From contig NZ_LMVB01000001.1 of the NCBI RefSeq assembly GCF_001510645.1, positions 372,001 to 436,000 of the forward strand: 64,000 nucleotides of DNA, written 5' to 3'. Below are positions 25,662 through 33,694 of the stretch, piece after piece (positions within the stretch are counted from its first letter, which is position 1; each line of letters opens with the position of its first letter). The notes under the pieces are model-generated. The model was not told the DNA's origin. It did not search any database and worked only from the letters and a program-made list of their open reading frames with translations. The stretch comes from Paenibacillus sp. FJAT-29882. GTDB lineage: Bacteria; Bacillota; Bacilli; Bacillales; DSM-1321. A program made the position numbers and the translations under genes.

Positions 25662-25972
25662 TGCATTGGGCAGCAGTGATTTTGGCAGGCAGTCTAGAAA
25701 TTTTTGGTGTGATCAATATGAAGCGCTTGGCAATGAAGAAATGGGATGCGGCGCTTTATCTAATTCTATCGTTTGGTGTCAGTTTTATGCTGTTATCTTA
25801 TGCAATGACTGAGCTTCCTATGGGGACAGCCTATGCAGTTTGGACGGGAATAGGTACAGTCGGAGCGGCTTTAGTTGGGATGTTCTTATACGGTGAAGCA
25901 AGAGAATGGAAGCGACTAGCATGTATCGCATTGATTCTCAGCTCGGCCGTTGGTTTGAAGCTTATTTCTTAA
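25661..25972 (+). CDS. yvdR: Small multidrug resistance protein, subunit 2 (YvdR-like)
   Basis: A 103-residue, four-helix SMR protein and partner of YvdS. Helix 1 carries the conserved Glu (AGSLEIFGVINMKRL); helix 3 has GTAYAVWTGIGTVGAALVG. Ends the operon, with a terminator a few bases after the stop. Confidence 0.9.
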   Translation: MHWAAVILAGSLEIFGVINMKRLAMKKWDAALYLILSFGVSFMLLSYAMTELPMGTAYAVWTGIGTVGAALVGMFLYGEAREWKRLACIALILSSAVGLKLIS

Positions 25973-25975
25973 AGA

Positions 25976-26003
25976 AAAATCTGTCGATTAGGCAGATTTT
26001 TTT
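25976..26003 (+). terminator. Intrinsic terminator of the SMR operon
   Basis: AAATCTGTC / GGCAGATTTTTTT with a 5-nt loop. Confidence 0.85.
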
Positions 26004-26062
26004 AGGTTGAGCATAAAAATGACTATTATGTTAGGGATGGATGATCAGTATATGGTTAATAC

Positions 26063-26220
26063 AAGTGCGTATTCAAAAAAGAGCCGAGAAGTTTTGCGAG
26101 CAGACATCTAAAATCTTTCGCGAATGCAGTAACGTTTGGAACCGGGCCTGCATAGGATGTGCTGATTTCCGTTTTGCGCACAAGGCGTACGCGATTTTAA
26201 CAGAAGGTCATTTTTGAAAA
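26063..26220. repeat. 155-bp extragenic repeat, copy 1
   Basis: Starts AAGTGCGTATTCAAAAA, then GCCGAGAAGTT, CATCT, GCAGTAACGT and ends TTTTTGAAA. It aligns over its whole length with the copy at 50362. The ends form an inverted repeat (TTCAAAAA/TTTTTGAA). This copy is more degenerate. The flanking sequence of the 25973-26363 gap shows nothing else. Confidence 0.65.
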
Positions 26221-26363
26221 ACCTTTACAATAAAGCATCACAAGGTCTAGGTGTAAATGGATACGGTCATATAGGTGAATAGAATGAAAGACAGAAGTAG
26301 TATTGCTAATTTTATAAATATTTAGTAATATTTTTTAGAGTAAGCTCGTACAGGAGGATCATG

Positions 26364-26663
26364 ATGCGAATCGTATTAGAGCTTATCCGAATTATGGCGA
26401 TATTTCTTATTCTAGGAACCATACTTGGCCAAATAATCAAGTTTGTTTTCGTATCCATTGGTTTACATACGGATCAATATGATTGGCTTTGCGTGATAGC
26501 CATCTACATGTCTCTATTTGTGTTATACCGAGATAAGCTACAATTTTCTGGTTGGTACAAAGGGAAGGCGAGAGAAAAACTACCGATTCACATTTCTCAG
26601 CTAATGCTTGCTACAGCAATTTTGTTAATTGTTTTAACACCGGTGTTCAGTTTGTTGATGTAA
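26364..26663 (+). CDS. Small membrane protein of unknown function
   Basis: A 99-residue protein with three hydrophobic segments (about 5-30, 40-56 and 78-98) and a basic loop KGKAREKLPIH before the last. ATG 26364 sits 6 nt after GGAGG; the ATG at 26361 is too close. I do not recognise a family. Stand-alone gene between a repeat and a terminator. Confidence 0.65.
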   Translation: MRIVLELIRIMAIFLILGTILGQIIKFVFVSIGLHTDQYDWLCVIAIYMSLFVLYRDKLQFSGWYKGKAREKLPIHISQLMLATAILLIVLTPVFSLLM

Positions 26664-26686
26664 TTGAATATTTGATATGAAAATAG

Positions 26687-26717
26687 CCCGCAATCTTTAT
26701 AGATTGTGGGTATTTTC
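26687..26717 (+). terminator. Intrinsic terminator
   Basis: CCCGCAATCT / AGATTGTGGG with a TTAT loop, followed by TATTTTC. Confidence 0.8.
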
Positions 26718-26887
26718 GGTCTTATATCCCATTAGACATAGGCTTTTTTCATTTATTATAATGGAGTATAGAGATAACTGAGGCTTTAGGATGATTAAAC
26801 ATCCATATGAATTTATCGTGAAGTAACAAAATTACAGCTTTCTGATTGAATTAGAAGACGAATATTTTGAATAAAGGGTGGATAGGA

Positions 26888-27802
26888 TTGGAAGATCATT
26901 TACCGAAATTTGTATTGGATTGGGTGTTGAAGTCTGTAAATCCTCAGGCTAGCGTTGTATCCGTTCAACGACTTCCTGGGAGTACTTCATCAAGAATTTA
27001 CTGTATTTCTCTCTGTAATGAAAGGAATATAGAGAAATATGTTTTACGCCAGATTGATGATCGCGAATGGCTTCATGAAGAACCTGACCTTGCCTATCAT
27101 GAAGCAGAAAGTCTGCGTCTTGCCTTACATTTGGATATTAAAACACCAGAAATAATTGCATGGGATGAAACAGGCAATTCTTGCGGAGTACCTTCAGTGT
27201 TGATGACAAAGCTAGATGGGGATGTGGAGTTAACCCCGAAATGTATGGACAACTGGTTGAATGGCTTGGCAGAGACACTATCAACGATTCACATGTTAGA
27301 AGGCGTTGATTTCCCTTGGGATTATTATACATATAATGACATATCAACATTAGATATTCCGGCATGGTCAGACTATCCTGATGCATGGGGCGAAGTAATT
27401 AGAATTGTGCGAGGATTTCGGCCAGAGGAAAAGTTATGCTTCATTCACCGAGATTATCATCCAGCAAACGTTCTTTGGAGTCAAAACAAAGTCGGTGGAG
27501 TTGTTGACTGGGTGAACGCGTGCTTGGGACCAGCTGGGGTTGATGTGGGACATTGTCGCCTTAACCTTGCACAACTGTTTAACGTTGCCACGGCCGATCA
27601 ATTTCTAACTGCTTATCAGCATTATGCGGGTTCAGCTTTTCGCTATGATTCATATTGGGATCTAGTTTCCTTGATTGATATTCTTTTTGGACCGCCAACA
27701 GTTTATCCTGGTTGGGCAGCTTTTGGCGTAACTGGATTGACGGATGAAATGATGAAAGAAAGGTTGGATGCATATTTGTTAAGTATCTTAAGAAAAATTT
27801 AA
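26888..27802 (+). CDS. Aminoglycoside phosphotransferase (APH) family kinase
   Basis: About 304 residues. A TTG start at 26888 is preferred because AAAGGGTGG lies 7 nt upstream; a TTG at 26867 gives seven more residues. Kinase motifs: catalytic loop FIHRDYHPANVLW (HxDxxxxN) and metal-binding GVVDWVNACLGP (the Asp equivalent to DFG). These proteins phosphorylate small molecules such as antibiotics, choline or sugars. The substrate is unknown; genomic context gives no clue. Confidence 0.82.
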   Translation: MEDHLPKFVLDWVLKSVNPQASVVSVQRLPGSTSSRIYCISLCNERNIEKYVLRQIDDREWLHEEPDLAYHEAESLRLALHLDIKTPEIIAWDETGNSCGVPSVLMTKLDGDVELTPKCMDNWLNGLAETLSTIHMLEGVDFPWDYYTYNDISTLDIPAWSDYPDAWGEVIRIVRGFRPEEKLCFIHRDYHPANVLWSQNKVGGVVDWVNACLGPAGVDVGHCRLNLAQLFNVATADQFLTAYQHYAGSAFRYDSYWDLVSLIDILFGPPTVYPGWAAFGVTGLTDEMMKERLDAYLLSILRKI

Positions 27803-27815
27803 GGAATGTGAAAAG

Positions 27816-27855
27816 AAAGCTGTGACAGTAAACATTGAACTTGTCGCAGCTTTTT
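27816..27855 (+). terminator. Intrinsic terminator
   Basis: AAAGCTGTGACA / TTGTCGCAGCTTTTT flanks a 13-nt loop. Confidence 0.8.
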
Positions 27856-27929
27856 ATTGTGCTTGCAAAAGAGAGGAAATAATCAGGATTAGTGGTTAAT
27901 CAATTGATGTATTACCCTAACTAAATATA

Positions 27930-27963
27930 TTACCTTGACTGTCATGGTAACTCGGTATATATT
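27930..27963 (+). promoter_or_regulatory. Promoter and PadR operator
   Basis: TTGACT (27935) and TATATT (27958) have a 17-bp spacer. The -35 sits inside a 21-bp near-perfect palindrome (27930-27950) with arms TTACCTTGAC and GTCATGGTAA (one mismatched pair). A further half-site ATTACC lies at 27911. Probable autoregulatory site of the PadR gene. Confidence 0.7.
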
Positions 27964-27983
27964 ATACTCAAGGGGGTGAGCCT

Positions 27984-28313
27984 TTGGGAGATATTAAACT
28001 ATCTTCTGATTTGCTTCGTGGTCATTCAGATACGATGATTTTAAAGCTGCTTTTAAGTGGTGATAAATATGGCTATCAGATTAGTAAAATGATCTATGCG
28101 AATTCAGGTGAACAGTATGAATTAAAGGAAGCCACCATGTATTCAAGTTTAAAGAGAATGGAAAAAGAGGGAAGTATAACGTCCTACTGGGGCAATGAAA
28201 ATCAAGGTGGACGAAGGAAATATTACAAAATCACGGCAATTGGTGAAAACACATATGAACAAAATATAAAAAATTGGGAGCAGGCTAAACAGATTCTAGA
28301 TGGTCTGCTTTGA
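27984..28313 (+). CDS. PadR-family transcriptional regulator
   Basis: A 109-residue winged-helix protein with a TTG start after GGGGGTGA. PadR hallmarks: LLRGHSDTMILKLLLSGDKYGYQISKMI, ATMYSSLKRMEKEGSITSYWG and GGRRKYYKIT. It is co-transcribed with the pentapeptide-repeat gene 16 bp downstream, a pairing common for PadR regulators that control small envelope operons. Confidence 0.92.
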   Translation: MGDIKLSSDLLRGHSDTMILKLLLSGDKYGYQISKMIYANSGEQYELKEATMYSSLKRMEKEGSITSYWGNENQGGRRKYYKITAIGENTYEQNIKNWEQAKQILDGLL

Positions 28314-28329
28314 AAGGATGATTTAGAGG

Positions 28330-29049
28330 ATGCAAGAACAACTAAACAAGTACGTCCATAATATCTTTGCCCCTTATCAAGAAGTGAAAACGGCGAAAGA
28401 GTTGGAAGAAGAGCTTTTGAATAATTTAAATGAGAAATTTAATGATTATAAAAAGAGTGGATACAGTGATGAGGAGGCTTATCAAATGACGATTAACTCG
28501 ATTGGTGAAGTGTCGGAATTAATCGAATCCATCAACCTCCAGCAAACTGAACTTCAAAAAGCGATACAAATGGACTTCTCACGATCAAGTTTAGTGGATT
28601 CCGATTTTCGTTCAGTTTCCGTTCACGACGGTAAGTTTAACAGCAGTGATTTAAAAGGGTCCGATTTTTCCGATTCCGATTTAACGAATAGTACGTTTAA
28701 ATCCAGTAATTTGGCAGATACCATTTTTGTGAATGTGAATCTAACAGAGACGCTTTTTAAAGCAGCTAATTTAAAGGGAGCGACGTTCAAAAATTGCGTC
28801 TATGAAAAAACCTTTTTCAAAACAAGCAATTTGGCGGGTCTGAATTTTGAAGGTGAGACGTTTGAGGGTACGGTATTTGAAGGGTGTAACTTAAAAAAGG
28901 CATCGTTTAAACATAGTACGTTAAAAAACGTACAGTTCCGCTTATCCGATATAAAGAAAGCTGATTTCAGCGGCGCTACGATGGATAAATTGACGTATAA
29001 TTTTTTGAAGGCAGGAAAAGCGGACCTTAGTAATGTAACGGTCGTTTAA
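28330..29049 (+). CDS. Pentapeptide-repeat protein with N-terminal PadR-associated prefix domain
   Basis: A 239-residue cytosolic protein. Residues 1-75 (KELEEELLNNLNEKFNDYK, GYSDEEAYQMTINSIGEVSE) resemble the permease-prefix/DUF1700-type helical domain that often partners PadR genes. Residues 80-235 are about 28 pentapeptide units of A(D/N)Lxx type (SDLKGSDFSDSDLTNSTF, NLKGATF), which fold into a right-handed beta helix. Some such proteins mimic DNA and protect gyrase, but most have no known role. The fusion suggests a regulated accessory role. Confidence 0.85.
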   Translation: MQEQLNKYVHNIFAPYQEVKTAKELEEELLNNLNEKFNDYKKSGYSDEEAYQMTINSIGEVSELIESINLQQTELQKAIQMDFSRSSLVDSDFRSVSVHDGKFNSSDLKGSDFSDSDLTNSTFKSSNLADTIFVNVNLTETLFKAANLKGATFKNCVYEKTFFKTSNLAGLNFEGETFEGTVFEGCNLKKASFKHSTLKNVQFRLSDIKKADFSGATMDKLTYNFLKAGKADLSNVTVV

Positions 29050-29083
29050 GAATTTGGAATTGGAAACCGTTAATATGATATGT

Positions 29084-29135
29084 AGCTCGCAAAGCGTTAA
29101 ATCCGGTTCGTAAATCAGATGTCGGTTCAGAGAAG
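29084..29135. repeat. Degenerate tandem repeat, period 19-21 bp
   Basis: Three units around AGCTCG, GGTTCG and GGTTCA at 29084, 29105 and 29124. The central unit ATCCGGTTCGTAAATC is close to the ATCCGGCGCGCAATC unit of the array at 44572, so both belong to one family. Confidence 0.4.
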
Positions 29136-29185
29136 TGGGTGTACCACATCATAATTACGATTTTCGTTATAGATAGTACGTTAAA

Positions 29186-29218
29186 AGCAGTGAGAGTTGT
29201 CCATTCTCACTGCTGTTT
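29186..29218. terminator. Bidirectional intrinsic terminator
   Basis: AGCAGTGAGA / TCTCACTGCT with T-rich flanks on both strands, between the converging pentapeptide and gerC-type genes. Confidence 0.8.
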
Positions 29219-29241
29219 TGCAATTTTTGATGAATCGACAC

Positions 29242-30321
29242 TTATTCCACCGCTCCACTTTCGAGAATATTCAATTTGACATTCACTTGAAAGGGGATAT
29301 TTGGATATAATTTCTCCCATTCCTTCTTATCCCAGCTTCTCGTTCTTGTTCGTACTTGTTCACCAACTCCAAGCGGGTCGACATCAAGTTTCTGAAGTTT
29401 TACAATTAGTTTTTCAGCTCGTTTTTTTAATACATTTTCCATCTTCTTTTCAATTTTTCTGATCTCTTTTTTATCAACCTTCTCACCAGTGAACTCTCGT
29501 AAAACCGCTTCTATGTTTAAATTAATTATGATAGGCGAATTGGTCATCGGTTCAGGGATGTTGTATGAAACTTTTGAGGAAATATTGTAGACGGACGCAA
29601 ATAACTTTTCCCCTAATTTCGTTGAAAAGCCTTCTTTGTTAGAAGATTGTTCTACTAACATTTTAAAAATGACATTTTCATGCTCTTTTGTTTGATACAC
29701 GAATTCCCCCTGATTAAATAGGGCGACACCAGTAATGATTGGATTCCCATTTTTAGGCTTGATTATTGGGAGAAAAGGGTCCATACCTTCTGCATTCTGC
29801 GCATATGAAAATAAATGCAGATTAGTTTTTGGGAGAATTCCGCTTTGGATATTATGCTCAATCGCATTTGATAAGTATGTGCCTTTATCCACGTTACCGA
29901 ACTGTTTGGTTAAGACCTCCTCAGCCTTGCCATCTACAATGGCTAAATACACGGTATTCCCGATAGAAGGATCGCGAATTAATGTATCTGTCATTCGCGT
30001 TAAATCATGTTTAGCAAGCTCCGTACTATATAAGATGACTTCTATTTTTCCACTGTAAATGGGTTTATCCGTTTGTTGATTCATTTTCTGTCTGACGTCT
30101 TTGCTCAAAGAAGAAGTCGCCGTAAAGGTAACATTATTTACTTTCTTATCCGGCATATAGTAAGGAATGACAGCGGTAGATGTAAAATGGTCTTTATCGA
30201 TGTAATCATAACTGACGGCTGTTGCTATGTTAATTTCATTTAATACTGTAGGTTCGATATCCATACAACCTGAAAGAAATAAGCTTATAATCGAAGGTAG
30301 TACTATGGTTTTAATTCTCAT
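29242..30321 (-). CDS. Spore germination receptor C subunit (Ger(x)C family lipoprotein)
   Basis: A 359-residue lipoprotein (lipobox FLSGCM), length usual for GerC. Motifs include AVIPYYMP, KPIYSGKIEVILYSTELA, PIIKPKNGNPIITGVALF and a C-terminal LDVDPLGVGEQVRT. It is anchored to the spore inner membrane and works with the A and B subunits in sensing germinants. Its start overlaps the end of the B-subunit gene by 11 nt. Confidence 0.93.
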   Translation of the reverse strand: MRIKTIVLPSIISLFLSGCMDIEPTVLNEINIATAVSYDYIDKDHFTSTAVIPYYMPDKKVNNVTFTATSSLSKDVRQKMNQQTDKPIYSGKIEVILYSTELAKHDLTRMTDTLIRDPSIGNTVYLAIVDGKAEEVLTKQFGNVDKGTYLSNAIEHNIQSGILPKTNLHLFSYAQNAEGMDPFLPIIKPKNGNPIITGVALFNQGEFVYQTKEHENVIFKMLVEQSSNKEGFSTKLGEKLFASVYNISSKVSYNIPEPMTNSPIIINLNIEAVLREFTGEKVDKKEIRKIEKKMENVLKKRAEKLIVKLQKLDVDPLGVGEQVRTRTRSWDKKEWEKLYPNIPFQVNVKLNILESGAVE

Positions 30322-31402
30322 GCGTTTTTTTCCTTATTTTTGACATAATGTATGATAGACAAAGCAGGATAGGGATATAAACTGTATAAAGAATAAAGCC
30401 AACATAGGACATATAATCTTGAAAGGTATTGATAGTTTCACGATCTTTCAAAGCGATTGACATAACAATTAATATCACTAGAAAAAGAATGGATATCCTG
30501 TTAGGTTCTACTTTAAATAGGATAGACGTTCCTTTCGTAGCTGCCCAAATAAATAGGCAAATATTAGGAAGGATAAAGATCACCCATGTTGCGATGCCGA
30601 TATATTCAAACCGTTCTATAAAAGGAACTTCGACGATACTCCAAAAAGACAGTGTAGCCCATACATACCTGCTGATTTGATTTTCGGAGTAAAATCCGAT
30701 TGAAACAATCGTCAGTAATAAATACGATAGGAGTGATAAAATATTTGCCAGTTGCGCCCATTTATTTGCTTTTTTTTGATGCTTGATTAATGGGTAGAAC
30801 ATGAGTAAAGTCGAAAAGCCCATATAGCTAAGTGACATATCTCTCGTTGCCAAAGCTATTTCTTTATATGAGTGATTCCATACTGGTAATAAGTTGCGAA
30901 AGTCTGTATATTCCAATGGGAAAAAGATTGTTAATATCAAATAAGAAGGAATGATGACGCCCAAAAAGCATATTCCAGTTAAAACTTGAAAACCTCCAGA
31001 AACTGTATAATAAATTAAGAGTGCAAAAACGATACTAAAAGTCATTACATTAATTTGTGGAAACATCCATGCCTGAACAACTTCAACATAGGCTCGATAA
31101 ACAGCAATCCCCATGAGCAGCCAATACGTGATCCAGATCATATTCAAAAAGCCACCTAGGACTTTTCCGAAAAGCTGAGTATGGATGCCCATCAAGTCCT
31201 GCTTCTGCGAATTTAGAAGAGTAAACATACACCAAATGATGATTGAGAACAGGAGTCCAGCAGCAATGACTGCAATCCAGGCATCGTTTCCGGCTGATTT
31301 TATGATGAGTCTTTGAAAGCCCAGAACTCCTACCCCAATTTGTACTTTTAAAACGAGAAAGAAGACTAAGAATGGAGAAATTTGTTCATTTTTATTAATC
31401 AT
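30311..31402 (-). CDS. Spore germination receptor B subunit (GerB/GerAB permease family)
   Basis: A 363-residue protein with about ten helices of the amino-acid permease-like endospore germination family (FLVLKVQIGVGVLGFQ at the N-terminus; NLLPVWNHSYKEI; RFEYIGIATWV). The B subunit forms the germinant-binding site. Middle gene of the three-gene minus-strand operon. Confidence 0.92.
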   Translation of the reverse strand: MINKNEQISPFLVFFLVLKVQIGVGVLGFQRLIIKSAGNDAWIAVIAAGLLFSIIIWCMFTLLNSQKQDLMGIHTQLFGKVLGGFLNMIWITYWLLMGIAVYRAYVEVVQAWMFPQINVMTFSIVFALLIYYTVSGGFQVLTGICFLGVIIPSYLILTIFFPLEYTDFRNLLPVWNHSYKEIALATRDMSLSYMGFSTLLMFYPLIKHQKKANKWAQLANILSLLSYLLLTIVSIGFYSENQISRYVWATLSFWSIVEVPFIERFEYIGIATWVIFILPNICLFIWAATKGTSILFKVEPNRISILFLVILIVMSIALKDRETINTFQDYMSYVGFILYTVYIPILLCLSYIMSKIRKKTHEN

Positions 31403-31425
31403 ATGTGAATAGAGTCTCCTTTTAC

Positions 31426-32859
31426 TTAGTCTTTATGTTTTGGGGCAGGGCGTTTAGATAGAAATGAAAATGGCAGACGGATAAGAGAATCCTTTAAGCT
31501 ATGAAGCTTTGGCGGGTATAGTGGCTCAAGATAAGGTCTTCCTAGTGTCGTGATTCTTAACAAATGTATAAGCATAAAACAAAAGCTTATCGCAACACCT
31601 AAGATCCCAATATAATAAGCCATTAACAGAAATGGGAATCGGATGAGCCGAATCGTATTCCCCATTTGATAAACAGGTGTTGTAAAGGAAGCAAGAGCTG
31701 ATAATGCTACAATAATTAATAGTACATTACTCGTTAAGCCCGCTTCGACCGAAGCTGTTCCTATGACGATACCACCAACGATACCAATGGTTTGTCCTAC
31801 TTTGGTAGGTAGCCTCGCCCCTGCCTCACGGAGTAACTCAATCACCAATTCCAACACAAGTGCCTCTAGAATAGGAGGAAAAGGAATCCCGCTTCTTGAA
31901 ATAACAAGCGTATTAATCAGATTTTTCGGCAATAATTCGTAGTGATAAGTTAGAATTGCTACATATATCGGTGTAATTAAGATTGAGAATAATACAGCAA
32001 AAAATCGGACGAGACGAAAAAATGAAGCCATTGTCCAATTAAGAAAATAATCCTCGGAGGCAGTAAAAAATTCTACCAATGTAGCAGGACCTATGAGTCC
32101 ATGTGGTGCACCATCTACTAATATGACAAGCTTCCCTTCACCTAGCACGGCAGCTAAACGGTCTGGCCTTTCCGTATCAATAAACTGTGGAAACGGCGAA
32201 TTTTTTTTATCCGTAATCATTTGAGATATATAAGAACTATCAATAATCTGATTCACATCTAAATTCGTGATTCGTTGAATAACGGTGGAAACATTCTTTT
32301 TGTCACAAATTCCGTCAATATGAAGGACTGCCACTCTTGATTTTGATAATTTTCCTACAATTAACTCCTCCACCTTTAACTCTTGGATCGGCAATCTCTT
32401 TCTAATGAGATTCAAATTCGTATCGAGCGATTCTACAAGAGATTCTTTTGGTCCAATCACGCTAAACTCTACCTCAGGCAATGAAACAGTTCTGGACTTT
32501 TGTGAATCAGCTTTTATTAAAACGGCCTGATCATCTTTCCCTTCCATCGTTATTGAAATATAGCCGATTAATAAATGATTTTGCATATCGTCTGGTTTCT
32601 GAGTGAAAAGTAAATTTTCAATTGGCAAGGCTTGAACAGCATTTTCAAGAGTGGACGAAGATTTATTTAAATAAGGAAGTAGGTCTCTATGTAAAATATC
32701 AGTGTCGATTAAAGTAGTAAAATAAGAAATACAGAGAGTATCACGCTCTAAGCCAAACATAAAGCTTGTAAAATCTTTTGACTCCTTTAGCTGCTGTATG
32801 GCTTCATTGAATTGAGGTGTTTGCGATTGATTGCTTTTTTGAAAGGGGAACTTTTTCAC
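31426..32859 (-). CDS. Spore germination receptor A subunit (GerA family)
   Basis: A 477-residue GerA-family protein with a GTG start after GAGGTG. The cytosolic N-terminal part (about 1-260) is followed by membrane segments. Family motifs: AVLGEGKLVILVDGAPHGLIGP, FPPILEALVLELVIELLREAGARLP and TIGIVGGIVIGTASVEAGL, here read in pieces. It forms the oligomeric ion-conducting part of the germinant receptor, made in the forespore under sigma-G in B. subtilis. The subtype (GerA, GerB, GerK) is not clear. Confidence 0.94.
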   Translation of the reverse strand: MKKFPFQKSNQSQTPQFNEAIQQLKESKDFTSFMFGLERDTLCISYFTTLIDTDILHRDLLPYLNKSSSTLENAVQALPIENLLFTQKPDDMQNHLLIGYISITMEGKDDQAVLIKADSQKSRTVSLPEVEFSVIGPKESLVESLDTNLNLIRKRLPIQELKVEELIVGKLSKSRVAVLHIDGICDKKNVSTVIQRITNLDVNQIIDSSYISQMITDKKNSPFPQFIDTERPDRLAAVLGEGKLVILVDGAPHGLIGPATLVEFFTASEDYFLNWTMASFFRLVRFFAVLFSILITPIYVAILTYHYELLPKNLINTLVISRSGIPFPPILEALVLELVIELLREAGARLPTKVGQTIGIVGGIVIGTASVEAGLTSNVLLIIVALSALASFTTPVYQMGNTIRLIRFPFLLMAYYIGILGVAISFCFMLIHLLRITTLGRPYLEPLYPPKLHSLKDSLIRLPFSFLSKRPAPKHKD

Positions 32860-33091
32860 TTTTCGTCACCTCATAATTCTTCGTTTGACATCTATTTTAA
32901 GCAAAGTGGAAATTATTATGCGTATTAGCTAAATTAGTCATCCTAGAATAGGCAAATCTCGTTAAAGAAAGGCTAGACTTTGGTTTAGTCTTTTTTTGTT
33001 TTGAATTTTCTGAAATTTTATGTTAGTTTGTGTAAAATAATGTTAAAATAGTCGTAATGAGTTCAATCTATTTGTTTGGAGGTAAATCAAA

Positions 33092-33295
33092 ATGACAATT
33101 GTAGTTAAGCCAAAAATGTTGAAAGCTAGTAGCGTCAGAGCTATTAGTAAATTTGCTGCTTGGTGTTATCTTGAGTCATATCATATCGTTTCAGAAGAAG
33201 AGCTCGATGATATTTTTGACAACAAAGATGAAACATACATTAAAGAATTGTTATTACATGGTTTACAATCTAAAGGCTTACTGATAAAAGATTGA
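33092..33295 (+). CDS. Small hypothetical protein
   Basis: A 67-residue frame with a good ribosome site (TTTGGAGG) and typical codon use. Sequence features: KMLKASSVRAISKFAAWCYL, acidic middle EEELDDIFDNKDE, C-terminal HGLQSKGLLIKD. It looks helical and cytosolic. I do not recognise a family. Confidence 0.6.
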   Translation: MTIVVKPKMLKASSVRAISKFAAWCYLESYHIVSEEELDDIFDNKDETYIKELLLHGLQSKGLLIKD

Positions 33296-33383
33296 AAGAT
33301 TACTAACTAAGCTGCAAATAGTCGGGAGAATGAATTGGTCATATTTACAACGAAAAATATTTTGTCTCATATTTCAATTAGTA

Positions 33384-33412
33384 TTGCAACCGTCTTTCTA
33401 ACCTGATAATAT
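33384..33412 (+). promoter_or_regulatory. Promoter of the MFS transporter leader
   Basis: TTGCAA (33384) and TAATAT (33407) with a 17-bp spacer, about 20 bp before the first PyrR-type hairpin. Confidence 0.55.
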
Positions 33413-33431
33413 AAATATCAATATAATATTT

Positions 33432-33547
33432 CCTTTTAATACGGTCCAGAGAGGCCGAAAAGGGTGGCTTGATAGTCTTATATTTTTAAGTCTAACTTCG
33501 TGTATTCATGCCCTTTTGTCCTCTGTGACGGAAGGGCATTTATTTTT
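33432..33547 (+). promoter_or_regulatory. PyrR-type attenuator 1 (binding loop plus terminator)
   Basis: The binding loop has lower stem CCTTTT/AAAAGG (33432, 33458) and upper stem GGTC/GGCC closing CAGAGA: GGTCCAGAGAGGCC at 33443-33456. This fits the PyrR anti-antiterminator consensus GTCCNGNGAGRCY. It is followed by a terminator, ATGCCCTT/AAGGGCAT with inner GTC/GAC and TTTATTTTT (33508-33547). When UMP is high, PyrR would hold the loop and favour termination. Confidence 0.75.
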
Positions 33548-33560
33548 GTTTGAATAGCAC

Positions 33561-33662
33561 CTCTTTTAAATAAAGTCCTGTGAGACTTGAAAAGAGAATG
33601 GAAGATTTTCTTGTAATTGATGAATTGCATATCCATTCCCTCAAAACATCAAGAGTTTTTTT
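33561..33662 (+). promoter_or_regulatory. PyrR-type attenuator 2
   Basis: A second binding loop: lower stem CTCTTTT/AAAAGAG (33561, 33590), upper stem AAGTC/GACTT closing CTGTGA (33573-33588). GTCCTGTGAGACT fits the PyrR consensus. A weaker terminator TTGATG/CATCAA then GAGTTTTTTT ends at 33662, and GAATGGA/TCCATTC can form an alternative stem. Two attenuators in tandem recall the serial attenuators of pyr operons. Confidence 0.7.
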
Positions 33663-33694
33663 ATGGCAAGAATAATACTGGAGGGTGGAACAAT

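Noticed and set aside
25250..25972. Guanidine-I (ykkC) riboswitch expected before SMR genes
   Set aside because: The SMR genes follow the TetR gene with overlapping codons, and no leader of suitable length exists.
33458..33470. AAAAGGGTGGC resembles the T-box AGGGTGG motif
   Set aside because: No specifier loop or ACCGCG continuation follows, and the whole hairpin fits the PyrR binding loop much better.
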